Source of the DNA: Antitrichia curtipendula
Lineage: Eukaryota > Streptophyta > Bryopsida > Hypnales > Leucodontaceae
DNA: 64,000 bases
Direction of reading: 5' to 3'
Assembly (NCBI GenBank): GCA_951230915.1
Contig: OX579639.1
Location: forward strand, 15,872,001-15,936,000
In this document: positions 24,236 to 33,864 of the stretch, piece after piece
How positions within the stretch are numbered: the first letter of the stretch is position 1
Layout: every line of letters starts with the position of its first letter
Notes under the pieces: model-generated
Databases searched by the model: none
Told to the model about the DNA's origin: nothing
What the model saw: the letters and a program-made list of their open reading frames with translations, nothing else
Made by a program: the position numbers and the translations under genes

Positions 24236-24720
24236 ATTTGAATTCGTGGTTTGGCTTCTCGTTTCTTGTTTTGCTGTGAGATGATTATTAGGCAACTGTC
24301 TTGTATATCTCTCCCTTTCACTCTTTGTCTTTACGAATCGTTGGGCGCAATGTGCACTCGAATCGTGAATTTTAACCTGTGGTTGAGTGGGGTGTGGCTG
24401 CCGCCCGGGGACGCGTGTGTCTTGAGTTCAGTTATCTTCGAATTATGCCTTTTTGCGAGGCTTTCTGGGTTTCTGAGGGCTTCGAGTTGTTGTAGTGTTT
24501 TCAACTGATTCAGTCCATTCATTCTACTTCTTTAGATTTGAATTCCTTGGCTTCTCCTTTCGAGACTTGCTGTACAATAATTGGACTATTTTCTGGCATC
24601 TCTCTCCCTCTCCCTCTTCTTCCTTCCGAATCGTTAGGCGAAATGTGCACTCGAATCGTGAATTTTAAGCTGCAGTTGAGTAAGGTTTGGAAGCCGCCTG
24701 GGGAACCCTGTGCTCTTTAA
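24225..24720. repeat. Second, older duplication in right arm (293 bp period)
   Basis: 'cgaatcgtt.ggcg.aatgtg' occurs at 24334 and 24627, followed each time by 'cactcgaatcgtgaatttta'. The preceding 100 bases also align, from 'gatttgaattc' onward. The left arm has only one copy of this segment. Confidence 0.65.
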
Positions 24721-26189
24721 GAAGAATGGTTTTGCCCATTTGGTCTTTAGTGTGCCGATTCTAATCTAGATTTCAATTTTGTAGTTGGTTGCACGTTTTC
24801 TTCTCCTGTTGCAGCAGTGGCGGTGCGATCCCGGAAGTTGTGGAGGTTTAAATTGGTGTCTCGTATTGGAGGTTCTGTTTAGGGTTTAGGTGAGTGCAAT
24901 TCGGTTATGGTGTTTCGGGTTAAGCTTGAACTTATGTTTGTTCGGAATGTACTACCGGTCCTGTCTTCTACGCAGTTGCGAGTGCAAAACATTAGGAGAT
25001 TGATTTTTCTGCCTATATGTTACTCGGTGCTTTAAGTAGAACATAGTGGAAGCGAGTGTGTAACGAAAAGCGTTCCCTTTCCCCTTCCAACGGAGATGCT
25101 GGCATCGCCTTCGATCACTAGGTCAATACGAAGGACACCTGTTGGTTGGACTGCATGTGATTTCTGTCTTTGCTAGGAGCTGGAATCATGCTTTCTTATT
25201 GCGGTTTGTGCTTCGTAGGTTCTGATCATGAAATGACTTTGCACAGGTTGTTTTGCACTTGGTATGATTTAGGCATATTGGTAAGTAAGGTACCGGTATG
25301 GCGAGAGTGATTCTGTTTGTATTTTCCTTCTGACCAGTGATCCTTGTTGTGTTTGCAGGTGCTTTAGATGAATTCCGTGATGTTGTCGGCTTAAGTGTCG
25401 AGTAAGATGTTTTCCGGTCTGTTAAATAACTGTTTCCCTGCACTGCTTTTGAAGTGATGAATTTACCAATGGATGTGAATTTTAGATTTTTCGGGCACAT
25501 TAGGACGAAGCATTACAACAGAAATGAGTTTTGCGATGACTTCTATTCTGCACCACAAGACCTTAGCCCTGCATAAAATTTGTTATGTGGAGCTCTTTGA
25601 TAACCATATAGAGATAATGACACTGGACATTTTCTCAGGTCTTCAGAAGCAGCGCACTCTTAGGCGGTTGCCTGAAAAAATTTCGTCTAGGGGAAGGATT
25701 GTGTATGCCTCATATGACACTCATCTCCTCTAGCGTCCTCATCTTCGTCCTCACAGCAGCTTGCCTTCAGGTGCTCCGCCCACTTTGTATTCTGATACTC
25801 TATATTTTATATTGATATAATGACTCGCTTTTTCTCATTTATTTCCCAAGCTCGAGCATGTTTGAAGAGTCTTTATTGGGAATGTCTCAAAAGTAGCACC
25901 CAAGTTATTGAGCTTATTGACATTTCCCTTAATAAGTTTTTTAAGAGTTTTTCAATGTACTAGAATGAGCTTTTCATTGGGACCTAGAAAGAGCATTTAT
26001 GGAACATGTATTTATATTACTCACTTGCTTGTCTATCATTAGGTGTTTGAGTCTTCTGAAGACTTTAAGAATTGGTAGTATCTTCGATCACGGGCTTTCC
26101 TTCCAACTCCTCGCCATTTGACCTCTGCTGCTGGACTGCCTTGCTTTGAAATAGAATTTCTCGATATCCCCATACCTTTTCTTTCAACC

Positions 26190-27167
26190 ATGCAGCAAGA
26201 CATCAATACCCTCGATCCTACAGACGCAAAGCCTGTGGAGGATCAATCATTGTCAATTACCTCTGGAAATTTTACTTCAGCGAATTTGCCTTCCTTGAAT
26301 CCATCTTTAGGTTGCTCGGACCCTCCACCTGTGCCTGAAAGCTTTCCAAGAGATCCAGTTCCGCAAAGTGGGAGAGGCAATGGTTGGCCTTATGCTCCGG
26401 AAGGTTGGCCGAAACTTGATGACAAATGGGGTTGGAGAGTGGGCAAGCGCGCTTCACCTAATTCATTGTGGATCGATAGATATGTTTCAGTACCACCTAG
26501 CCTCTTGAAAGGTAGAAGGTCAGTTGAATTCGCCAGTCGAAAGAGTCTTGTGGAGTATTGTAAGCAGAACTTTCCTCAAATGACCGACCCTTACAATATC
26601 TTCAAAGCGTTTGACTGGAAGATTCCTGCACCGAAGGATTTTAAGGCTCCAGAACCGAAGGAAATCAAAATCCCTGAGAAGCTGGGACTGACACCCAAAC
26701 GGGATGAACCAGTACCTGTGGATGAGGACGATAACTGGCTGAAGTCGAAGAAACAATGTCCCGCAGGAAATCCAGATTGCATTCTCTCGAAAGCAGAGGA
26801 GAGTAGGTCCACACCATTGGAGAGTTTGGTCTGTCACATATGTTGCTCTGAGCCGAGGTTTTGCTGTGAATGTAAGTGTATACTTTGTTGCGATTTTTTC
26901 CGGTCAGATGCCGATGATTTCACTGTCGTTCGGTGTCTCAACTGTCCAGTCCCTGGGCAAGGCATATGCGGACATGCAGCCCATCTAGAGTGTGCATTGA
27001 ATTCTCAGTTAGCTGGGTTTACCAAGAACGGGTTGGAAATGGAATATACTTGCCGACGTTGTGACATGAAGACAAATTTGACAGAGGCTGTTAGACAGTT
27101 CATGGAGGTCTTGGGCAAGAATGCTGCGCAGTTTACGGTTGAAAGTAGTTTCCAGCATGCGCCGTAA
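26190..27167 (+). CDS. Oberon-type PHD-finger protein
   Basis: One long coding exon, 325 residues from the ATG at 26190. The frame is open upstream to about 26079, so a longer N-terminus from a splice acceptor near 26078 cannot be excluded. The N-terminal half has a conserved plant motif (GWPYAPEGWPKLDDKWGWRV, then DRYVSVPPSLL and WKIPAP). The C-terminal half is a Cys/His-rich zinc module: CHICCSEPRFCCECKCILCC, then CGHAAHLECAL, then YTCRRCD. That pattern matches Oberon-like PHD fingers, which act in plant nuclei on chromatin and development. Its exact target is unknown. The upstream region is duplicated in inverted orientation. The adjoining introns were placed by eye. Confidence 0.8.
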   Translation: MQQDINTLDPTDAKPVEDQSLSITSGNFTSANLPSLNPSLGCSDPPPVPESFPRDPVPQSGRGNGWPYAPEGWPKLDDKWGWRVGKRASPNSLWIDRYVSVPPSLLKGRRSVEFASRKSLVEYCKQNFPQMTDPYNIFKAFDWKIPAPKDFKAPEPKEIKIPEKLGLTPKRDEPVPVDEDDNWLKSKKQCPAGNPDCILSKAEESRSTPLESLVCHICCSEPRFCCECKCILCCDFFRSDADDFTVVRCLNCPVPGQGICGHAAHLECALNSQLAGFTKNGLEMEYTCRRCDMKTNLTEAVRQFMEVLGKNAAQFTVESSFQHAP

Positions 27168-30100
27168 ATACGCATGAACGACAGGATGAGACTCGGAGTT
27201 CAGGATAGAGTCAGACGACTTTGATTACAGATGCCCTTAAGAAAGTACAGGAGGGAGCCAAGATTTACAAATTATTGATCGAGCAATTCAATGGGCTTGA
27301 AGCAGGTGACTCCCTCCTAATGCTGTGCAGTAGTTCCCTCACCTGAAATTAGGTCTGGAGTTCTCTCGATTCGTTGTTGCTTGGGGATAACGCAAGTTAG
27401 TGGTGATTTAGGGCAAGGGGTCCATGATAGACATTGTTACAGGGTGATTGTATGAAACTTTTGTAGTATCAGTTGCCCAAACTGTAACTTTTTGTTGGAG
27501 AACTTTAAGATTGAAAATGAATATTTAGAAATATTTAGAAATATGGCCAGTGTTTATGTGCTTGGGAAGCTTGTAGCCTAGGAAGATCAAGAATCGGATA
27601 ATTCTCTGAGTAGGACATTTCCAAAAAGTGTGGAATCCGGAGAAAATAAATACCTCAACACAGTAATTTGAAAAATGAAAATGAAATTGATAGAAAAATA
27701 AAATAGAAACTGGCCATTTTTACTAATTGAGAAATCAGATAAGGTTGGTAGTTGAGTGGAGTCTCTGACGTTGTGGACAGGCCAAGAACTTGAACCAGAT
27801 TCTCTGGCTTTCCCAGCAGAAATTGGTTAGCTGTTCGTTCGGTGAGTCTCAAGGAGAACCAACTCCTAATTGCTTGAAGTGACGGGTACGATTATAGATA
27901 AATATTCACGGCTGAGATCTGCTTATGAGGAGTCTTCGACGATGATGCAAGTTTAGGAATTTTTTTCTGTTAGTTGACAAAACCCTAGCTTGTCTTTTCT
28001 CATCGGTTTCTAAGCTCTCGGCATTTTTGATCTGATCAGGAGTTCGGTTTAATGTGGAGCAATGCCCGGTGATGTGTGAGAGGAGTGACCAATTGCATTT
28101 TATGGTCAATCACCAACTTCCGCTGTAATCCGTAATATTACGCAGATACTTCATATGGTTGCTCTGCCTGCTTCATTAGGAGCATTCTGTTGACTTAGGA
28201 GGAGGATGCAATGTATTGACGGTTTCAGGTAAAATTCACGCTATTTGTTGGTGGTAAAACGTCCTTGTGATTGCTTGTGAGAGATGGACTTGGTAGGAAC
28301 ACTGTTGTTGAAGAGATGGGACTGGAACCATTGAATCAGCAACACTCGACTTCTAATTACACTTGCATCTCCTCAGTAACTCACTCTGTAATTGCTCATT
28401 CCCTGTACATCTCGAAAACCTCTCATGTTGTGTACAGATTTATTTGGAAATTAAATATTTCAAGTTGTAAATGATGTCAGAGAGCATGTAAAAGCCCATT
28501 TGTGTCCCCCGAGGCAGTGCTATTAGGGAGGGTGGATTCTATTACCTTTCTTGACAACCCCTTTATCTTCCCCTTGACGATTTAATGTAAATGTTTAGAC
28601 TCTATTAGAGATTTAGAGCCCCTCCCTACGTATGGAAATGCCAAGTCAATGGATACGCTGAGTGATGGGTTGTGACGTATCAATTTACGTATCAATTTAC
28701 AGGATTACCGTTCTTTTCTTGATTGATCATTCAACTTCATTGGGAGAAGACATCAGAGGTGTTCTGATTATGGCCAAGAATTTCTTTGAGTTCTATGATG
28801 AACTGACTTCCCAGGATTTTAACCCGCAGAACCGTGACGTGGAGGCGATGATGCTTTGGAGTGGCGCACATTTTGGCTCATACCGCCTTGGGATTGGCTC
28901 AGTGGGCAGATTTTTGGCCCTGATGACAAGAAATTAGCTCTATCAGTATGTCCACCAACAGAGAGACCATTAGCCTCTTCCAGTAGTCTGGAGATCGCCT
29001 AAAAAAATTCGCAGGCAAGCGCTGGCATCAACGGTCGATACGTTGAGGTTGCTTTTCTGGGTGTCTACACAAGATTTTCAGGGATTTCATCTTCAACTTG
29101 CATCAATAGACGATGCCAGGGGAATGGAAAGATGTGAGATTGCTATGCTAAGAAATGAGATTGCCGGTGCTTTTGCCAAGTGAGTATGACTGGTAGTATT
29201 GACATTGCTCTACATGTTGGGATCGGACTTTGCTGATTTCCCTCTCTAGTTTGCGCTGTCTGGGGAGGTTGAGAAAAGCTTTACGGGGTGAGAAAGGTGA
29301 TGCAGAATCCATGCGATCGCTTGTAAGAAGTTTGTGGCAGAGGAATGTGTGCTCTTCGGGTTGCTTAATGATATTGATAGGAAAGCAGTCAAGTGGGGCG
29401 TAGTTGTCGATGACGAGGGTTTCGTTGAGGTTTTCCATCGCAGTTGCATAGGCAGTTTCTATTTCGTGAGCTGTACTCTAGGAATCGACTCCACTTCTGA
29501 TACCTTTTTTTGGGATTGGGGCTTCCTTGCAAGTTTGAGTTTCTTAATTTCTTTTGAAAGCTGTTTTCGTATTTGTGGAGTTCCCCAAAAGCCTGTTGTG
29601 AATGGCTTGGCTTGTTTTCAGCTTGGGATGAGTGCAAATGTTTTAGGGTTTGAATAACTTCAGGGCCTTGTTTCCAGTTGGGTTTCAGTATGTTGAAGAG
29701 GGAAGCCTAAGGTGTCAATATATCTCAAGGAGCACCCTTGATGTTCATGAAATCATCAAAACTGGATTCCTTCAAGGTTATGAAGCAATGGGAACTGTAA
29801 TTTTCTCCAGGATTTATGAATACTTGCATGTGAATCCTCCATGAGGTTCTACCAACTGCAGTTTCTTACTACTCCTTTGGTAAGATGACTTCAGAGCAGT
29901 GCAAACTCAATTTCATTAAGGTTCCAAGCTAGTTCATGAACCTTCCAATCAATGTTTCTAGAGTGTTCTACAAATTTCATGAACCTTCTAAGTTAGTTCA
30001 TGGTTCTTCTAAATCAACTTGGCATGTTGCACACCTCAATTTCATGATAGTGGACCTTTAATTATAGAAACTTCATAAACTTTCCAAACCAATTTCATAA

Positions 30101-30210
30101 ATGCTTTTACACACTTTGTTTTGTGTTTACTTCAAAGGATTTGTTTTGTGTTGGTTAGAGTTTCAAATGAGTGAGTTGTGAGTGATTCATTGTTATTTGA
30201 TACTATATGT
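27168..30210. other. Intergenic, no gene recognised; small tandem repeats
   Basis: Several short open frames (for example 28662-28937 and 29334-29657, +) show no recognisable domain and no convincing splice partners. Minor repeats are visible: 'acgtatcaattt' twice near 28678, 'ttcatgaacctt' several times at 29930-30000, and a 60-65 bp duplication at about 30168-30271 ('gttcattgtt.tttgata'). Confidence 0.4.
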
Positions 30211-30220
30211 AGTAGGAGGT

Positions 30221-30478
30221 TTAGGACAAGTGAGTTGTAAGCGGTTCATTGTTTTTTGATATTATATGTAGGGAAGAATGGTACTCCTTGAGGAGACCGT
30301 TCCCTTGTGTTGCATAAGGGTTTCCAAAAGCATTAGGAATACTAGGAGCCCTTCCCATCATTTGTTGTTGTTGCATCATAGCCATTTGCATAGGGTTTCC
30401 AAAAGTATGAGGAGCCCTTCCCATCATTTGTTGTTGTTGCATTATAGCCATTTGTATATTTGCTATAAAAGAGATCAA
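30221..30478 (-). pseudogene. Fragment encoding Met/Gln-rich repeats
   Basis: A minus-strand frame of 85 codons with two imperfect repeats containing MAMMQQQQMMGRAP, followed by NAFGNPYATQGNG. The DNA repeats with a 75 bp offset ('gggtttccaaaag' at 30318 and 30393). Low-complexity tails of this kind with NPF/NPY-like motifs occur in plant clathrin-adaptor (ANTH/ENTH) and ArfGAP proteins. It is probably a stray gene fragment, since no conserved domain lies nearby. The assignment is tentative. Confidence 0.35.
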
Positions 30479-30889
30479 TCAAAATTTGAATAGAGCTAGG
30501 CATGGAGAGCAATTAGGAGAATTCTACACATGGTGTACTATATTTTGTAAAATAAAGTTATATAGTTCATGAAATTGAAGTTGTGAATATGGGTACCAAA
30601 TTATGAAATTGTTCACAATATGTAGTGAAATTGGTTGAAAGTTAAAGTTAAATTTGTTGTCTATATAGTGAATTTGGTTCATGATTCCAATGAAATGAAT
30701 AGAACCTATTGTTCAATTGTTTAAAGGTAATTAAAATCTTTTGAAAGTATTGTTTTTTATACTTTCTTTTCAGTTGAATACCTTTGAAGTCTATTTTAAC
30801 CATCAAAAATTTCCAAGTTAAGTATTTTCAAATTATTATTTTTATTATTATTTTTCTTAGCAAAATACTTTAAAAGTCTATTTTAAAAA

Positions 30890-31389
30890 TCAAATATATG
30901 ATTGTAAAAAAGTTGTTTTTGATTTTTCTATTGAAGATTTTTTGCAAAGATGTTTGTTGCAAATCTTGATTTTTTAGTGAGCCTCATACACCAAATCTTA
31001 AGGAAAAAATCACATTGGAAATTCAATTAAAAAAATTATAGAGTAGACTTTGAAAAGTTGTAAATTGATTACAGCTATGTTTATTATGTCCTTTCACTTG
31101 ATATTTTTTTCATGACTTCAATTTTAGAATTGATATGTAAAAAGTTGATTGAAAGACTTCTAATCACTCTCACAATTTTAGGACCTTCTTGATCAAGTAT
31201 TATAGTTTTTCAATACATAAGTGATGTTGTTGTGTTTTCTTTTCCTATGTGATCTATAATATGTCTAGTTTGAATTCAAATGGTTAGAATTTTTAAAAAA
31301 TTAAAAAAATTAATCAAAACTTAGGCTTTTGTTTAGTTTTCAATAAATTCCAAAAAGCTCAAAAAAAGCTTTAGGCATCCAAGGATTAA
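30890..31389. mobile_element. TTAA-family MITE, copy 5 (partial, reversed)
   Basis: In reversed orientation this stretch matches the interior of copy 2 ('tttcttttcctatgtgatct', 'gagcctca.acacca'). It ends in a degenerate terminus 'aggcatccaaggattaat' near 31389. The other terminus was not found. Confidence 0.5.
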
Positions 31390-31771
31390 TATGATTTATT
31401 GTATATACGAATTAATATATTTTAATATATGTAATTATCCTTAATGTATACCAAATGGAGTAGAAACTACACTTTGAAAGCTTTATTTTGTTAGAGTTGC
31501 TCAAAAGCAAAGAAATCATTTTAAATGTCAAAATCAAGTTTTACAAAAAAACACTTCAAAGTACTAAAATATAGGTGTATAATTTTTTTTATGAACTACC
31601 TTGAAAAAAATTCAAAAACCAACTTACAACTTGAATTTAATGATGTAGACAAAAAAAATTGAAAGTAAATCATTCATTTGTCAACACCAAAAAACTCTTT
31701 GACTATCTAAATCACATACTATTTGTTTCTAGCATCTTCAGAAGGTTTGTGGCTTATGAGACTAAGTAATA

Positions 31772-32337
31772 CTCCCTCCGTCCCATAATAATCTTCCTGT
31801 TTGCCTTCTTTTTTTGTCCCAAAATGATCTTCCTATTGCACTTTGTGATGTTGAAATTGGCCAAATTTGGCTCATGATTGTTATTTGGGACTAGCAAAAC
31901 AACTCAAAGTGGTTGTTTTCTCTCCATCCATGCAAACATCAAGCAAAAGACAAATATAATGATTGAAAGCATCAATCCACACTTATAGTTTTTATTTTTT
32001 GCATCTCTTTGGGTATTTCCCAATTGAAGTATGTTAAGCTTTGGAAGCCGAAACAAAGGTCTATACACGGTCTTAGGCATATGCTAAATGCCCACAAAAT
32101 GGCAACCTCACACTAAACAATTAAGTGTTACTGGTGTTCTTTAAAAACGGCCTAAAATATTCACTTTTTAATATTCAAAAACTACACTTTGAAAAGGGCT
32201 TCAAAACTCAAATTTTTTAGGATGCAAAGAGAACACCAAACTCTACATACTATGCAAATTGAGTCTTTAAAAAGTTATTTTTATCCTTAATCCATAAGAT
32301 TTGGTCCAACATGAAGATCATTTTGGGACGGAGGTAG
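31772..32337. mobile_element. Stowaway-type MITE (Tc1/mariner), copy A
   Basis: 566 bp. The left terminus is CTCCCTCCGTCCCATAATAA and the right terminus is GATCATTTTGGGACGGAGG, followed by TAG. Both ends are flanked by TA (31770-31771 and 32338-32339), the mariner target-site duplication. It has no coding capacity and shares its interior with the element at 58656-59153. Confidence 0.9.
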
Positions 32338-32732
32338 TACATATGGACTAGCTCTTTTCTAAAGACCAAGGGTAGTTTAGATTTCTAAAATTATCAAGAT
32401 GTATTACAATATACAACTCAAAATAATTATGACTCTCAAACAATAGTTGCAAATTATGATATGTAGATTATATCTATACATTTAGATCACCTAGTATACA
32501 AACCAATATTTTTTTAATTTTCAATAAAATTTGAAGCCAAAAATTAAAAATTCCTTCTAAAATCAATTCTAGATTGAATAGTTGTGATTTTCACAAGAAT
32601 TTTATCTCTTGAAATAGTCAAAATATTAAGTTCTAACTATAGTGGTTTCTAAAGATCTTTTAAGCTACCAATACCTATTGAATAATAAAATATTTGCAAA
32701 GCAAAGTTTTCAAAATTTGTACCATACAAATG

Positions 32733-33626
32733 TTAATCCCTAAATGCCCAAGGCGACAAATTCTAGTGTCAATAATATTTTGAAGTTAAATAAAATCTCG
32801 CGTAGTTTCTATTTAAATTTATTTTTTGAAGTTTAACTTTAGCATCAAAATACATTTTTCAAAATGAATGATTATGATTTTTCTATTCAAGACTTTATGC
32901 AACGGTGTCCATTGCAAATTTTGATTTTTTTGGTCTTGAAGATTCTTGGAAATGAGCCTCAAATACACTAGATCTTAAAAAAAAATCACATTAAAATTTC
33001 ATTTAAAAAAATTGTAGAGTAGATTTTTGAAGCCATAAATTGATTTGGATTATGCATGTTATGCCTTTTAACCTCTTATTTTTTTGGTGACCAATTTTTT
33101 AGATTTGATATGTGAAAAGAGAATTGAAAAACTTTAACTTGCAAAATGCCCAAAGCCTTTTTTGAGCTTCTAGGAATTTTCTCTAAATTGAACAAAAAGC
33201 CAACATTTTGATAAGTTGTATCAATTCCTTTGAATTGTAACTGTTCAAATTCAAACGAGACATCTAGGAAAAGAAAACACTATAATGTCACTTATAGATT
33301 GATCATGAGGGTGTTAAAATTGCAAAAGTAATTAGAAGTCTTTCAATCTTCTTTTCACATGTCAAATCTAAAAAGTTGGTCATCAAAAAATATGTGGATA
33401 AAGGACCTAACATACTGATTATTCCAATCAATTTATGGCTTCTCAAAATCTACTCTACAATTTCCCCCAAGATCTAGTGTATTTGAGGCTCATTTCCAAG
33501 AGCCCTCAACACTACAGAAAGGCAAAATTGCAATGGACACCCTTGCACAACATCTTGATAAGGTTTTATGTTACTTCAAAATATTGTTGATACCAAAATT
33601 TGGTGCCTTGGGCATTTAGGGATTAA
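32733..33626. mobile_element. TTAA-family MITE, copy 3 (composite, head-to-head)
   Basis: The outer ends are a matched pair: TTAATCCCTAAATGCCCAAG at 32733 and CTTGGGCATTTAGGGATTAA ending at 33626. From 32733 to about 33140 the sequence is a reversed copy of the family. From about 33147 ('atgcccaaagcctttttt') to 33626 it runs in the forward direction. It therefore looks like two elements fused or nested. Confidence 0.65.
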
Positions 33627-33634
33627 ATCACTTT

Positions 33635-33864
33635 CAAAATTTTAACCCCCTTGTGATCAAACATTATAATCTTTCAATCTATAAGTGATATTATTGTTTC
33701 TTTTTTATCCATGAGATCTCTAACATGCCTAGTTTGAATTTGTAAGGTTGCAATTTAAATAAAAATGATAGAAATTATTGAAATGCTAGCATTTTGTTTA
33801 ATTTAGAACAAATTCCAAGAAGCTCAAAAAAGGCCTTAAAAGACCTTAAGCATTTAGGGATTAA
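33635..33864. mobile_element. TTAA-family MITE, copy 4 (truncated, reversed)
   Basis: This lies directly beside copy 3. It reads as a reversed fragment ('aattccaagaagctcaaaa') and ends with 'aagcatttagggattaa' at 33864. Only one terminus is present. Confidence 0.55.

Larger units (their letters stand above)
23503..25578 (+). promoter_or_regulatory. Promoter and spliced 5' leader of the PHD-finger gene (right arm)
   Basis: This region lies upstream of the PHD coding exon and is duplicated in inverted orientation at 17380-19066. It contains a likely leader exon ending at 24889 (gtttag/gtgagt) and a 43-base leader exon at 25359-25401. A further leader exon may start at about 25640. No continuous reading frame joins these to the coding exon, so they are probably untranslated. 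Internal duplications lengthen this arm relative to the left one. Confidence 0.55.

Noticed and set aside
25640..25733. Coding exon joining the leader exons to the PHD protein
   Set aside because: The reading frames across 25359-25401 and 25640 onward meet stops in every phase-compatible join, so these are treated as untranslated leader.
28662..28937. 91-codon + strand frame
   Set aside because: No recognised domain, no splice partner and no conserved motif; probably chance.
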